Assembly: GCA_947685225.1 (NCBI GenBank)
Contig: CANTUV010000077.1
Location: forward strand, 818,501 to 882,500
Length of the DNA stretch: 64,000 nucleotides
Reading direction: 5' to 3'
Origin: Garcia nutans
Lineage: Eukaryota; Streptophyta; Magnoliopsida; Malpighiales; Euphorbiaceae
The position numbers and the translations under genes are program-made. The notes under the pieces were generated by a model that ran no database searches, was not told the origin of the DNA, and saw only the letters and a program-made list of their open reading frames with translations. Below are positions 35,266 to 47,247 of the stretch, one piece after another (position 1 is the first letter of the stretch; every line of letters starts with the position of its first letter).

Positions 35266-35781
35266 ATGTCAAAACGAAAGATTGAAGAAGCTCTGGAAAC
35301 ACAGGACGATCGAAACAAAATAGAGTTTCCAGACTTCAAACTCCAGAAAAATGATGGGTTTCCGACTTTTGTAATAGACGATGAGAAGATAGAGTATAGT
35401 GATTTTGTTGCAAGATTCAAGACTTTACCCATTAATGTCCAAGAAGACAAAATTAAAGAGATATCAGAACAAGTTCAGGGCGTTCTAATCAACAAACTCC
35501 CAAGTGAAAGTCAAGCAGATTACAGACTCAGAAGGTTCTCAGATTTATTAAAGAAACTTCCTTCTGGTTTTAAGTTTAGTAGAACATTCATCCAATATGA
35601 TGATGATGATGATTATACTGATGAGTTTCCATTTGATATTGATATTGATGATGATTATTATGAAGATGATGGTTCTGGTTTAAGAAATGAATTTTTCAAG
35701 GTGAAAACATTTGATTTAAGAGGAGGAGGAGGTACACAAAATGGAAGAGGTGACGAGTCTAAGTCTAAACCAAATAAGTAA
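35266..35781 (+). CDS. Small acidic protein, unrecognised family, copy 4 (intact, sub-family 1)
   Basis: 171 residues, single exon, start in GGGAG-ATG-TCA as in copies 1-3. I do not recognise the family. Visible parts: a basic start MSKRKIEE that could act in nuclear targeting; a probable helical core, residues 44-104 (YSDFVARFKTLP ... KIKEISEQVQGVLINKLPSESQADYRLRRFSDLLKKLPSGFKFSRTF); an acidic stretch 111-135 dominated by Asp; and a conserved tail FKVKTFDLRGG (144-154) with a Gly/Ser/Lys-rich end. No signal peptide or membrane segment. It is the only undamaged sub-family 1 copy here, and the core shows substitutions against its siblings rather than breaks. The tail and core match the shorter sub-family 2 at 48035. 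A nuclear or nucleic-acid-associated role is only a guess from charge. Confidence 0.75.
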   Translation: MSKRKIEEALETQDDRNKIEFPDFKLQKNDGFPTFVIDDEKIEYSDFVARFKTLPINVQEDKIKEISEQVQGVLINKLPSESQADYRLRRFSDLLKKLPSGFKFSRTFIQYDDDDDYTDEFPFDIDIDDDYYEDDGSGLRNEFFKVKTFDLRGGGGTQNGRGDESKSKPNK

Positions 35782-37334
35782 TGTAATTTCTTATTTTATA
35801 TTTTAATTGTTATTGTTAATCAATTTTAGTCCAGAGAGAAATTTACCTAGACGGGATGTACATACACCTAATTAATAAAATTATATTATTTTCCTATTAT
35901 CACTCTTATATTTTTTTTTATTGGCAGGATGTACATACACCTAGTTTAAATAAAAATTTTCCCTTAGTTTAATGCGGTTATCAAATTTATACCTAAGAAC
36001 AAGAGTTTACTCCTTTTTGAAATATTTCAAGATCTTTCAATAGTAGTATTTCTAAGTAATGGAGGGAGGGGCCATGGCCCCTCACCTCCAAACACTATAA
36101 CAAATTTTATATATAGCTATGAGTTCTCAGATACAATAGATAAAATTATAGCTAAAAAGTTAATATTAGCTATAAAAAGTAAATTTTCAAAGCTATTTCA
36201 AAATTTTTTAGTGTCATTTTACTAAAATTTGATCATATATTGAAATTAATCCCTCTTATTTTAAATGAATTTTTTTAAATATAACAAAATAACACTTTAA
36301 TATAAATTATGAAAAATTTTGACCCCTAAAAATATTTTGTTATACTCAAATACAAATTAGTAATTGTTACAAATATAAAATTAATATTACATTTAACACT
36401 AATTAGCATTATCCGAAAATAGTTTATTCAATTTCATATAGAGGAATAATCATTTAAAATTATTAATAATATGAATCTAAAATGTAATGTTTAAAATTTT
36501 AAATAGTAAATTTTTAACTAATATTGATAATTGACAGTGTATAGTAATAAAGATGACTTGGATAAATGGTATAAGTAGAAAATAGTAAATAGTAGATCTT
36601 AAAATTTATTGAAGAAATTATTTTTAGAATTTTACAGGATTAAAAATCAATTTAGAATCAACGGTTAAGAGTGATGGTGCACCGTAGTTATTATGAACAC
36701 GTCCTCACTTGATTAAACTATATATATGTGTGTACAAGTGTGTGCGCGTAAAAACTTCTCATTTCTTCTCCATCATTCATGCCATCTACTATCATCACCA
36801 TCAAACTTCTTTCTTCTTCTTTCTTTCATCAAATTTAAGCAAGAATCAAGGGAAAATCCATCTTTATTATAATTTTTTTAAGGGAATTAGATAGAATAAG
36901 TGAGATTATAAATAAGTGGTCAAAAGAGAGAGAGAGAAAGAAGGATTTTTGAAGAGGTATGTGTTTATATTTTTTAATTTATAAATATTTATTTTTATTT
37001 GAAATTTAAATTTTAAATTAGTTGATTGAATCATCTAAAATGATATATTTCTTAAATATTGGATAAATGATTGGTTGTGTAATATATGTAGGAATTAAAG
37101 TTGTTGATATCATTTTTTTTTTAATTTTGAATGATGATTGTGAAAGTTTTGATTAGATCAATTATTAAAGACTTGATTAATTGAAGTTTTAGTAAATTAT
37201 TAAATATGAATTTATGTATATGTGTTAAAGAATGGAAAATAATGATAAACTTTGGATATGTGAGCATTGTATTAATGAAAATGGAATGAAAGAGTGTTTT
37301 TGCAATGTCATGGATGTACCCAGAGATTTAGCCT
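35782..37334. other. Intergenic between copies 4 and 5
   Basis: No gene. 36060-36460 duplicates the segment after 26038. 36709-36894 is an open frame in CT-rich leader-like sequence with no domain. A TATATATATGTGTGTAC stretch lies near 36720. Confidence 0.5.
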
Positions 37335-37613
37335 GACATACTCATGTCTCTAGGCATGTCGTATCTATTGTAACGCAGGACTAAAGACACGGGCAGTGAC
37401 ACGCCTATGTCTCTAGGTGTGTCATAGCTAAATAAGGTATGATTAATGACATGTGCAGTAACACGCCCATGTCACTAGGCTTGTCAAAGCTTTTGTGAGA
37501 CAAAATTATTGACACGTACAGTGACACACCTATGTCACTGAGAATGTCAAAACTTTTGTAAAGTGAATAAATGACATGGTCATTGACACACCCCTGTCGT
37601 TGGGCTTGTCACT
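37335..37613. repeat. Degenerate 62-bp minisatellite with GACA...TGTC arms
   Basis: Five units start near 37335, 37398, 37460, 37523 and 37585. Each carries GACAC-CC-ATGTC-CT-GG-TGTC, an interrupted inverted repeat, with a GACACG-GCAGTGACAC linker in the middle units. Similar GACACGGCC-GTGTC words occur in the solo LTR at 58093-59839. Confidence 0.8.
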
Positions 37614-37734
37614 TGAAGAATTTGCCTAAAATAAAATTTTTTCTTATTTTTCATCCGTGATTCAGACCTAAATTACCATAATACCTCAAAATGTAAAAAT
37701 ACCATATCTGTTGCTCTCTATTCACTTCTTTCCC

Positions 37735-37790
37735 TGTATATATAAATATTTCTATACATTGCAAGGATAAAAACCAACTATTGGGGCATA
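37735..37790 (+). promoter_or_regulatory. Conserved promoter block of family copy 5
   Basis: ATTCACTTCTTTCCCTGTATATATAAATATTTC-ATACATTGCA is matched at 47940-47985 upstream of copy 6, with the TATA-like TATATAAATATTTC in both. Spacing from the block to the two ATGs is similar. Confidence 0.6.
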
Positions 37791-38044
37791 TACATTTCAA
37801 CACCAGCCACACCCCAACAAAAATAAACAAAAAACAGCCATAAAAGATTGTAGAAATCATGTTAAGAAGGTCAAATAGACGTTACTATGATTATGATGAA
37901 GAAAGTGCTGATTCTTGTACTGAAGAAAATAGTGAAGATGAAGAAGATGATTATTATTATGAAGACATGAACAGGAAGATGAAGATGATGAACATCAGTA
38001 GTAATCGTGCACAGAGATTATATTAACAAATCAGTGGAGATATT

Positions 38045-38352
38045 TGTTAGAAGTTTGTCTCAAAAAGCTGCAGATTTTCTGATATGGAAATATCTCAAAA
38101 ATATTTTACCATGATTTTAGAATTTTAGTTATAATTTTCTGATTTTGTTTTAGTTAATTGCTTATTTTATTTTCAAGTTGTAATAGTTATCTTATCAATA
38201 TTTTTTGCAGATATTTTCTCATTTTCAATTAAGTTTTTACTTGTATTTAAATAAATTTTTGCTGAATAAAATTTTCAGACTTTTGCAGTCAAGTTCTTCT
38301 AAATTCTTAGTTGTTTTTATTTTCTTACTTGTTTATTATTAAAACGGCAACA
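38045..38352 (+). repeat. 5' LTR of the Copia element in copy 5
   Basis: 308 bp; a few substitutions and small indels against the 3' LTR. Confidence 0.88.
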
Positions 38353-38457
38353 ATTGGTATCAAAGTTCCCTTCTTAAGGGACTTGTGAGTGTCTTTGTGA
38401 GTTTTTTAGAGCACCTAAACACTGACCCTATCCATATAGAAATTAACCCTTCATTTT

Positions 38458-41400
38458 ATGGATACCGAAGCAGGTTTTTTTTCTTCAATTGCTCAACCAA
38501 TCTTCAATGGGGAGAATTATCAGGTCTGGGCAGTACGTATGGAGGCCTATCTTGACGCTTTGGATATCTGGGAAGTTGTAGAAGAAGCAGACTTTCAAGT
38601 TCCTGCTCTACCTAACAATCCCACTATGGCTCAACTCAAGAATCACAAAGAAAGAAAAACAAAGAAGACAAAGGCAAAGGCCTGTTTGTTTGCTGCAGTC
38701 TCACCTTCAATTTTTAACTGAATCATGACTTTGAAATCAGCACATGCCATCTGGAATTATCTTCGAGATGAATACCAAGATGATCAGAGGATCAAAGGAA
38801 TGAAAGTGTTGAATCTCATAAGGGAATTTGAAGTACTCAAGATGAAGGAGTCAGGAACTATCAAAGAGTACTCTGACAAACTTCTTGGCATCGCAAATCA
38901 GGTAAAATTGCTTGGTACTGAATTTTCTGATTCCAAAATTGTGCAAAAGATCCTTGTTACTATACCGAAGAGGTTTGAAGCCTCCATTTCTTCCTTAGAA
39001 AATGCTAAGGATCTATCAAGCATTACCTTGGCAGAAGTGCTTCATGCTTTGCAGGCTTCTGAACAAAGAAGGATCATAAGACAAGAAGGGACAATTGAAG
39101 GAGCTTTGTAAGCAAAGCATCAATTTAGTGGCAAGGGAAAAAAAGAAAGGCAAAAAGACAATTGTTGCAAACAATGAAGTTGCTGCTAACAAAAATAATA
39201 GTAGCAACAATAAAAAAGGAAGATTTCCACCATGTCAACATTGTGGAGGCAAATCTCATTCTCATCTCAAATGTTGGAGGAGACCTGATGCAAAATGCAA
39301 CAAATGCAACCAAATGGGGTATGAGGCAGTAATTTGCAAAGCAAAAACTCACCAACAAATGGTAGAAGCACAAAATGCCGATCAAGAAGAAGAGGATCAG
39401 CTCTTCATTGCAACTTGTTTCTCTAGCAAAAATTCAAGTGAATCTTGGTTGATCGATAGTGGTTGTACAAGCCACATGACCTATGACAGAGAATTATTCA
39501 AAGAGTTGAAGGAGACTGAAGTTAAAAGGGTCAGAATAGGAAATGGTGAATACATTTCCGTGAAAGGAAAAGGCACAGTAGCTATAACAAGTTGCTCAAG
39601 TACCAAAACTCTCACTGTTGTCTTGTATGTACCTGAAATTAATCAAAATTTGCTCACCGTTGGACAGTTACTTGAGAAAGGATTCAAAGTGTTTTTTGAA
39701 GACAAATGTTGCACAATCAAGGATCCCACTGGCCAAGAAATGTTCAAAGTCAAAATGAGGAGTAAGAGCTTTTCATTTGATCCAATGGAGGAGAAGCAGA
39801 TTGCCTACCCAGCAACAACAAGCTTAACTGATCTTTGGCATAAAAGGTTGGGTCACTTTCATCATTCTGGAATGACCTACATGCTAAGAAATCAGCTAGT
39901 TCGAGGTGTCCCCGTGTTAACAATGGACTTAATTGATTGTGAAGCATGTCAGTTTGGAAAGCAGACAAGGTAACCATTCCCTAAAAGCACATGGAGATCC
40001 ACACAAAAGCTTCAGCTAGTTCACACTGATCTTGCTGGACCACAAAGAACTCCATCTCTAAAGGGAAGTCTTTATTACATTATTTTTATAGATGATCTAA
40101 CCAGATTGTGCTGGGTCTATTTTCTCAAATACAAATCTGAGGTTATAGGGGTGTTTTAGAAATTCAAAGCTGAAATAGAAAATCAAAGCAATTGCAACAT
40201 TCAAGTTTTAAGGTCTGACAACGGGAAGGAATATGTTTCAGATCAGTTTGAACAATTTTGCAAAGATGTTGGAATTGAACACCAACTTACATCTCCTTAC
40301 ACTCCTCAACAAAATGGAGTGAGTGAAAGAAAAAATAAATCAATCATGGAGATGGCCAGGTGCATGCTTCATAAAAAAAAATTACCAAAGAAGTTTTGGG
40401 TTGAAGCCGTAAATACTGCGATATTCATTCAAAACAGGCTGCCTACAAGAGCTATTCAAAATCAAACACCTTTTGAGGCTTGGTTTGGTCTCAAACCTTC
40501 TCTGAATTTTTTTTTAAAAACATTTGGCTCTTTATGCTACTCACATGTACCACAGGTCAAGCGCGATAAACTTGACAAAAGAGCAGAACCTGGAATATTT
40601 ATTGGCTATAGCACTATCTCTAAAGCTTATAGGATCTTTCAGCCCCAAGCAGAGAAAATCCTAGTAAGTAGAGATGTGAACTTCATAGAAGACAAACAAT
40701 GGAGCTAGAAAGACACAAATGAGACTCAAAATCTCCAACCACAACTGGTACTTGAAGACAAAGGATGAGCCTTCTATTAGAGTGACCGGATTGCTCTCTG
40801 ATATTTATCAAAGATGCCATGTAGCAATTTGTGAACCAACAAGCTTTGAAGAAGCTAAAAACAACCAGAAATGGATGGATGCAATGCGACAGGAGTTGTC
40901 CATGATCGAAAAAAATCATACCTGGAAATTAGTTGAAAAACCTCTTGACCGAAATGTCATAGGTGTCAAATGGGTGTTTCAAACGAAGTTAAATCCAAAA
41001 GGGTTGGTGAAGAAGTACAAAGCACGGCTTGTTGTAAAAGGTTATGCACAAATTTTTGGTGTTGATTATTCTGATACGTTTGCTCCTGTAGCTAGACTTG
41101 ATACAATCAGAATGCTACTTGTTATTGCTGCACAAAAGGGATGGCAGGTGTTTCAAATGGATATTAAGTCAGCTTTTCTCAATGGATTTTTACAAGAAGA
41201 GATCTATGTTGAACAACCAGAGGGCTTTGTAACTAAAGGGCAGGAAAATAAAGTTTATTTGCTAAAAAAGACACTTTATGGTTTAAAACAAGCACCAAGG
41301 GTCTGGTACAACATAATTGATGACCATTTGCTGAATTTGGGATTCAAGAAGAGCTTATCTGAATCTACACTCTATGTCAAGCATTCTGGTGCTGAAATTT

Positions 41401-42374
41401 TAATTATCTCTTTATATGTTGATGATTTATTAATAACAGGGAGCAATGCAGGTCTTATGGATCAATTTAAGTAAGAAATAATTAACATTTTTGAAATGAC
41501 AGATCTTGGTCTTATGACCTATTTTTTGGGAATGGAAGTCACTTAGAGGAAGCATGAAATTTTTATTTGTCACAAGAAGTATGCAAGAGAGATCTTCAAA
41601 AAGTTCCATCTTGAGGATTGCAAAGCAATGAGTACTCCTATGAATCAAAAGGAGAAGCTTAGCAAGGAGAATGGAGCTGAAAAAGTTGATGAAGCCAATT
41701 TCAGAGGATTGATAGGCTATTTGATTTACTTCACTGCAACAAGACCAGATATTTTGTTTCCAGTCAGTGTTTTGTCTAGATTTATGCATTGTGCAAGTGA
41801 ATTGCACTTGAAGGCAGCAAAAAGGATTTTAAGATATGTCAAAGGAACTGTAGATTTTAGAGTTAAATACTGCAGAGATTAAAATTTTTATTTATCTGGC
41901 TATTTAGACAGTGACTAGGTTGGTTCCTTAGATGATATGAAGAGTACATCTGGGTATTGTTTCAGCATGGGATCATGTGTTTTCTCTTGGTGTTCCAAAA
42001 AGCAGGAAGTAGTTGCTCATTCAACAGCAGAAGCTGAATTTATTGCAATTCAAGCCATTTGGCTTAGGAAAATTCTATCAGATCTATGTTTGGAACAAGA
42101 GTAAGCTACAAAAATCTTGGTGGACAATCAAGCAGCAGTTTCAATCTCACATAATTTTATCTTTCATGGAAAAACCAAACATTTCAACATCAAACTATTT
42201 TTCTTGAGAGAAGTGCTGAAAAATAGAGACATAAGCTTGGTTTATTGCAAAACAGAGGACCAGGTTGCTGATATATTTACCAAGTCTCTGTCACTAAGCA
42301 AGTTTGAGTTGTTGAGGAAAAACTTAGAGTTTGCAGCTTTTGATCCAAGGAGGAGTGTTAGAAGTTTGTCTTAA
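38458..42374 (+). pseudogene. Copia gag-pol polyprotein, inactivated
   Basis: Order of domains: gag capsid (38458-39110; MDTEAGFFSSIAQPIFNGENYQVWAVRM, stop at 38718, continuing MTLKSAHAIWNYL), then a shift of frame to zinc knuckle CQHCGGKSHSHLKC and protease WLIDSGCTSHM with the GAG-pre-integrase segment LWHKRLGHFHHSGM (39095-39973). Integrase (39974-40708) has stops at 39971 and about 40157 but keeps the YTPQQNGVSERKN signature. Reverse transcriptase (40719-41474) has QMDIKSAFLNG and LYVDDLLITG. RNase H (41475-42374) has several stops; the last open part ends CKTEDQVADIFTKSLS. It is not expected to be autonomous now. Confidence 0.85.
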
Positions 42375-42669
42375 GAAGCTGCAGATTTTCTGATATGAAA
42401 ATATCTTAAAAATATTTTACCATGATTTTAGAATTTCAGTTATAATTTTTTGATTTTGTTTTAGTTAATTGCTTATTTTATTTTCAAGTTGTAATAGTTA
42501 TCTTAGCAATATTTTTTGCAGATATTTTCTCATTTTCAGTTAAGTTTTTACTTGTATTTAAACAAAATTTTTGCTGAATAAAATTTTCAGACTTTTGCAG
42601 TCAAGTTCTTTTTGGTTCTTAGTTGTTTTAATGTTATTTTCTTACTTGTTTATTATTAAAACAACAACA
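42356..42669 (+). repeat. 3' LTR of the Copia element in copy 5
   Basis: 314 bp, TGTTAGAAG ... ACAACA. Confidence 0.88.
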
Positions 42670-43869
42670 ATATTCAAGCGATTGAGTGATGATAAACAAG
42701 AGCAAGGGATAGAAATCCTTTCTGATATAGTGAAGGGAGTTAAGACTAATTGGAAACGACTCTGTAATGACAATGATTACAGAGTTAGAATATTTGGAGA
42801 GCTCTTCGCAAGCCTTCCTTCTCATTCTAAATACCCAGAAGATTGCTTTGGTATATATCCAGAGAATAAGAGTAGTATTGTTAAACAACGCAAATTCAAA
42901 AGATTAAATTTTGATTTGGGAAAAAAAAGAACCCAAAACTCTAACAGAGCCTAGAAATTCCTCTAGATCTTGGCTGAAATGGTTCAGGCGTAATTGAATC
43001 AAACTATCAGACTCTCTTTCTTATATATATATAAATATATATATATTTTATTATTCAAGTGGATGTGTTTATCGAAAAATTTTAATATGAATTTAGTTCG
43101 TATTTTTATTTATAGACTAGATTAATTATAAATTATAATTTAAAAAAATTAATTTAAATTATTTTTTAAATATTATAATTCAAATAAAAATTTATAATTG
43201 ACTTTATTTATTAATAAAAATATGGACTAAATTTATAATAAAATGTCTGATGTTTAACCATAAATTTTGTGTTTAATGTCAGTAATGAGTGCTTTTAGTG
43301 CTTTGCATGCTACTTATAAATCAATAAATAAAGTTGATTAGTACTCAATTATTTCCTCATTAATTATTTGTTTTCGTAGCGCAAAATATAATATTCATAA
43401 AGCAGGTTGGTCGATAATAGTTTTAGTGATATTTTAGTAATTTTAATAAGAAATAAATAAATGAGTCAAATTTATTGTTTTTGTGAACCTTTTTAAAGAG
43501 CAGCGACTATTCGATAATTTATTTTTTATTAGCTAAAAAATTATTTATTAAATATTTATTTATTAAGAAAAATATTATAGTAAAAATGTTTTTTTAAAGG
43601 AATGTAGTAGGAATATCTTTGGTTTAAGAAAAAGAAATGTTTTCTTCCACTTATTATAATTTTTAATAAATTTTATTTTCTTAGTTACTTTTTGTTGAAA
43701 TATTAAATTGAGTTATCATCTGTGATATTTTATTTATCTCGTTAAATATTTTATTTTATATATATATTTGATTTTATTTCTTTTTGACAGTTTATCATTT
43801 TTTTTTAATAATTTTCTTATTTGTATTAGGATTTCTATACCATTAAGTCACATATATATATCATATATG

Positions 43870-44600
43870 TTTAACCATGGCCATGATTCACAACGAACTA
43901 TGAATCGGACTGTGAATCGATAATTCGATTTATGAATTGAATCAAAACTAAAAAATTAATTTTTAACTGGAATCAATATCGGATTATAAGATTCTGGTTC
44001 AGATTCATAATTTTTTGAACCAGAACTAGAATCGAAACCGAAATTAGTGATTCTGAACCATAAAAAATAAAAAGTAATATATATTCTAAAAATATATATT
44101 AAAAATTAAAATATGTATTAATATTATATATAATATATAATATTAATACATATATTAATTTTAATATATATATATATATGTTAAAAATATTTAATTTTTA
44201 GTTCAAAATTAAAATTTTAGAGTCAATTTTAAAAAAAAATTCTTACACTTCAATTTGAATATTAAATATATAAAATTATGTAGTTTAATACATATATTTA
44301 TAATAAAAAAATATATTTACAAAAATTTATCATTATTATTACCATTATTATTACTATTATTATTATTATTATTTAATAATAATAATTATTATTATTAATA
44401 TTATTTTTTTAATAATTAATATTATTTAATTTAACTTCTATTATCCAATTTATGATTTATGTATTTAATCTCATAAAAAGTATTATTAATTACGATTAAT
44501 TTTATTAAAAATAGATTATAAAAATTAAGTTAAATCGAAATCGGTCCATGTTTGAATCTTAACCGGCCCATCTTTTATTGGATATTCTTTTCAAATATGA
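43870..44600 (-). mobile_element. Non-autonomous element, copy 2 (inverted relative to 34080)
   Basis: Reverse complement matches the 34080 element over its AT-rich core and its TTGATTCCAGTT end, and both have AACCG/CGGTT-rich ends (GAACCAGAACTAGAATCG, AACCGGCCCATC). No ORF. Confidence 0.5.
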
Positions 44601-45703
44601 TATTATTTTTCTTCAATAATTTTCTTCAATGGCTAAATACCATTTTTCACAATAACCCTTTTATGGTAAAAATAAATATAGTATTTTTGTAGCATTACAT
44701 GGATGACTAGAAAATATATTTCTCTTTCCTCTTTTACAAGCATTTTAACGTGATTTATTTATCAAAAATTAGTCTTTTTTATATATAAAATATTTATTAA
44801 TTAGCATAACACAATAAAATTGTCATACTTTTATTATAAAATATATTCAATCATTATTTTTTATATATATGTACTCGTTATTTTAAAAAATAATTTGTAA
44901 AAATTTTCTTTTAAAAAATTGTTTATAATATTAAAACTCTTGAATTGGTTTACTTTTAATAATTTTTTTTATATTAATTAAAAAGTTAAATTGAACTTAT
45001 CAATATAACCATTAACCTTTAGTACAAATTATTTAGTTTTGTGAATTTAGCAAAGTACCAATAATCAAATCAATGACTTAATTAATTAAACTTACAAAGT
45101 TAAAAAAAAAAATTCAGTTACTTGAATAATTGAAATTCAAAACTTAAATTGACGATTTGGTCTTATAAGTTTAAGGATGGATTTGATTTCTTATTCTTTT
45201 AATTTATAATTTTCTTCCAACTTTGTATAGAATTACAACTAAATTTCAAAATTAAAGCAAACTCTAAAAAGAAGGTTTAACTATGTTCCTTACTTAGAGT
45301 GTGTGAAAGTTTCGTGATTCCTTTGCTTTATTACTTTGCAAGAAAATTTTTTAAATTAAAGTTCATTAGCATGTTTATAAATATATAATAAATTCAAACA
45401 ATATAAAATTTTTAGAAATTCAAATATTTTAGTAGTCTTATAATTTAAAATTTTTTTATTAATATGAATTAATTTTTAATAATAAAATCAAATAAAAGAA
45501 AACGAGCTATTTGAAATTCATTCCGTTAGAAAATATTTTCAAAAACAAATTATTTTCTGTGAAACAAATATTAAATGTTTAATTTACGATAATTTCCTAA
45601 CAATTTTAATTTTCATGGATCTTCAAAATTCAAGAATGGCTATTTCTTCCAAAGTGCCTCAACCGACAAAAAAAAAGGAAGCCAAATTCAGGAATTTGGC
45701 TCT

Positions 45704-45712
45704 CTTTATAAA
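45704..45712 (+). promoter_or_regulatory. TATA box of the DUF247 gene
   Basis: CTTTATAAAAGAGG lies about 120 bp upstream of the ATG, followed by an A-rich leader. Confidence 0.55.
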
Positions 45713-45828
45713 AGAGGAGGTGTAGGAAAACATTTTCCAACTAAACAAAACAGAACTTTAGCAAGCCAAATTCAGGAATCTTAAATTGATATCCTGAGCA
45801 TAGAGTTAGATTACCCAAAAAAACAGAC

Positions 45829-47247
45829 ATGGAAACAGAAACAAATCTTTCCAGTACCAGCCACTGTCAAGAACACAGAGAATCCTCTGATCATGTTATT
45901 GGTATCTTAAATGCTGATGCAGAGTGGCTAGCTTCAATGGAAGAAAAGACCAAGAAAATGCCAGAGTTGCTTAGAAATACAGCTGGTAACAGTTCTTGTT
46001 GCATTTTTAGAGTCCCTCGTAGCCTACTTGAAATCAACAGCAAAGCCTATCAACCCCATATAGTGTCCATTGGCCCTTACCACCATGGAAAAGAACACCT
46101 GACCATGATGCAAGAACACAAATGGAGATATCTTGATTCTGTTCTTGCTCGAACAAGACAACATGGAATTGGCCTTAATGAGTTCTTTGAAGCCATTTCT
46201 CCAAGGGAAGAGAAGATAAGGGAATGTTATTCTGAGGTAATTCAATATAACAGTCGTCAATTTATTGAAATGATGATTCTTGATGGTTGCTTCATTATAG
46301 AGGTCTTCTCCATTGTTGGAGGGTTAGTGGAGACTAATCTTGATGACCCAATTTTCAATATGGATTGGATTTTAGCTTTTCTTACCAGAGATCTTCTAGT
46401 TCTAGAAAATCAAATCCCTTTCTTTGTTCTTGAATCTTTATTTAAGCTATCGATCTTATCTTCAATAGAAAAAGATACAACTAATCATTCTCTGACTGCA
46501 ATCGCCTTGAATTTCTTTGATTATGGAGTACATAGGCCTAAAGAAGTCCTAGATAGTTACAAACATCATACGGGAAAACATTTACTTGATTTGTTTCGCT
46601 CGACTTTCATTGTTCCAACTGCTCAACAAAAGACTGCAGATAATAGTGATGACAATGAGAACAATAATCAGTACAACACATTGATTCAATCTGCCAAGAA
46701 GCTTCGACAATGTGGAATTAAGTTCAAGCACCCGAGAGAAACTAAGAGTTTCTTGGACATTAAATTCAATCATGGAGTCCTTAAAATCCCAATCATAACT
46801 ATAGATGACTTCATGACATATTTTTTGCTCAACTCTGTTGCATTTGAACAGTTTTATAAACATTGCTTAAAGGACATTACTAGTTATGTTACTTTCATGG
46901 GTTGTCTTCTCCACACACCTGAAGATGCAGCATACTTGAATCGTAAGAAAATTATTGAGAATTACTTTGGAACAGATGATGAAGTTGCTAAATTTTTCAA
47001 TGACATTGGGAAGGATATTTCTTTTGATATTGATAGAAGCTATCTACAAAATTTGTTCAAGAATGTGAACAAACGTTGCAGCAAGTATTTTCATGTTACG
47101 TGGGCTGGAATGATGCATACTTATTTTGAAAGTCCATGGTCATTTATATCTGCTTCAGCAGCATTTATCTTGCTCATCCTCACTTCAATTCAAGCTTTCT
47201 TCGCTGTGTATCCATATCTAAAGTTTTCTAAATCAAAGAGCGATTGA
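45829..47247 (+). CDS. DUF247 (UPF0481) membrane-anchored protein
   Basis: 472 residues, single exon, complete. The DUF247 domain runs from about residue 58 to 460: CCIFRVPRSLLEINSKAYQPHIVSIGPYHHGKEHL at its start (I-[YF]-R-V-P and the P-x-x-V-S-I-G-P-Y-H-H-G signature), DGCFIIEVF, DLLVLENQIPFFVLESLF and IKFKHPRETKSFLDIKFNHGVLKIP. The C-terminus carries one membrane segment, about 438-462 (FISASAAFILLILTSIQAFFAVYPYL), with a short Lys-rich tail, as usual in the family. DUF247 proteins form large plant-specific families of mostly unknown biochemistry; members are tied to self-incompatibility at the grass S and Z loci, which does not assign a role here. It lies between copies 5 and 6 of the acidic-protein array, with no sign of common origin. 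Confidence 0.92.
   Translation: METETNLSSTSHCQEHRESSDHVIGILNADAEWLASMEEKTKKMPELLRNTAGNSSCCIFRVPRSLLEINSKAYQPHIVSIGPYHHGKEHLTMMQEHKWRYLDSVLARTRQHGIGLNEFFEAISPREEKIRECYSEVIQYNSRQFIEMMILDGCFIIEVFSIVGGLVETNLDDPIFNMDWILAFLTRDLLVLENQIPFFVLESLFKLSILSSIEKDTTNHSLTAIALNFFDYGVHRPKEVLDSYKHHTGKHLLDLFRSTFIVPTAQQKTADNSDDNENNNQYNTLIQSAKKLRQCGIKFKHPRETKSFLDIKFNHGVLKIPIITIDDFMTYFLLNSVAFEQFYKHCLKDITSYVTFMGCLLHTPEDAAYLNRKKIIENYFGTDDEVAKFFNDIGKDISFDIDRSYLQNLFKNVNKRCSKYFHVTWAGMMHTYFESPWSFISASAAFILLILTSIQAFFAVYPYLKFSKSKSD

Larger units (their letters stand above)
38040..42674 (+). mobile_element. Copia LTR retrotransposon inserted in family copy 5
   Basis: LTR 1 38045-38352 (308 bp) and LTR 2 42356-42669 (314 bp), TGTTAGAAG ... 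CAACA, between 5-bp target duplications ATATT (38040-38044 and 42670-42674). A primer-binding site TGGTATCAAAG follows LTR 1 at 38355, and a purine tract (CCAAGGAGGAG) precedes LTR 2. Gag, zinc knuckle, protease, integrase, reverse transcriptase and RNase H are all recognisable but broken by scattered stops and frameshifts. Confidence 0.92.
37859..42954 (+). pseudogene. Acidic-protein family copy 5, split by a Copia element
   Basis: The 5' part (37859-38044) encodes MLRRSNRRYYDYDEE and an acidic tract (SEDEEDDYYYED), aligned with copy 6 including its upstream sequence. A one-base-type frame change near 38010 puts a TAA in frame. The ORF is then interrupted at 38045 by a 4.6-kb Copia element inserted between the codons for VEI and F. 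The 3' part resumes at 42670 with IFKRLSDDKQEQGIEILSDIVKGVKTNWKRLCNDNDYRVRIFGELFASLPS and runs to 42954. The ATATT target duplication shows that the two parts were once one gene. Function unknown. Confidence 0.8.
42955..45828. other. Intergenic, AT-rich, with a dispersed element
   Basis: No gene. It includes the inverted partner of the 34080 element. The last 150 bp hold the promoter of the DUF247 gene. Confidence 0.5.

Noticed and set aside
37335..37613. Repeat array with palindromic units that could suggest CRISPR
   Set aside because: Units are degenerate and tandem with no distinct spacers, and the DNA is plant nuclear.
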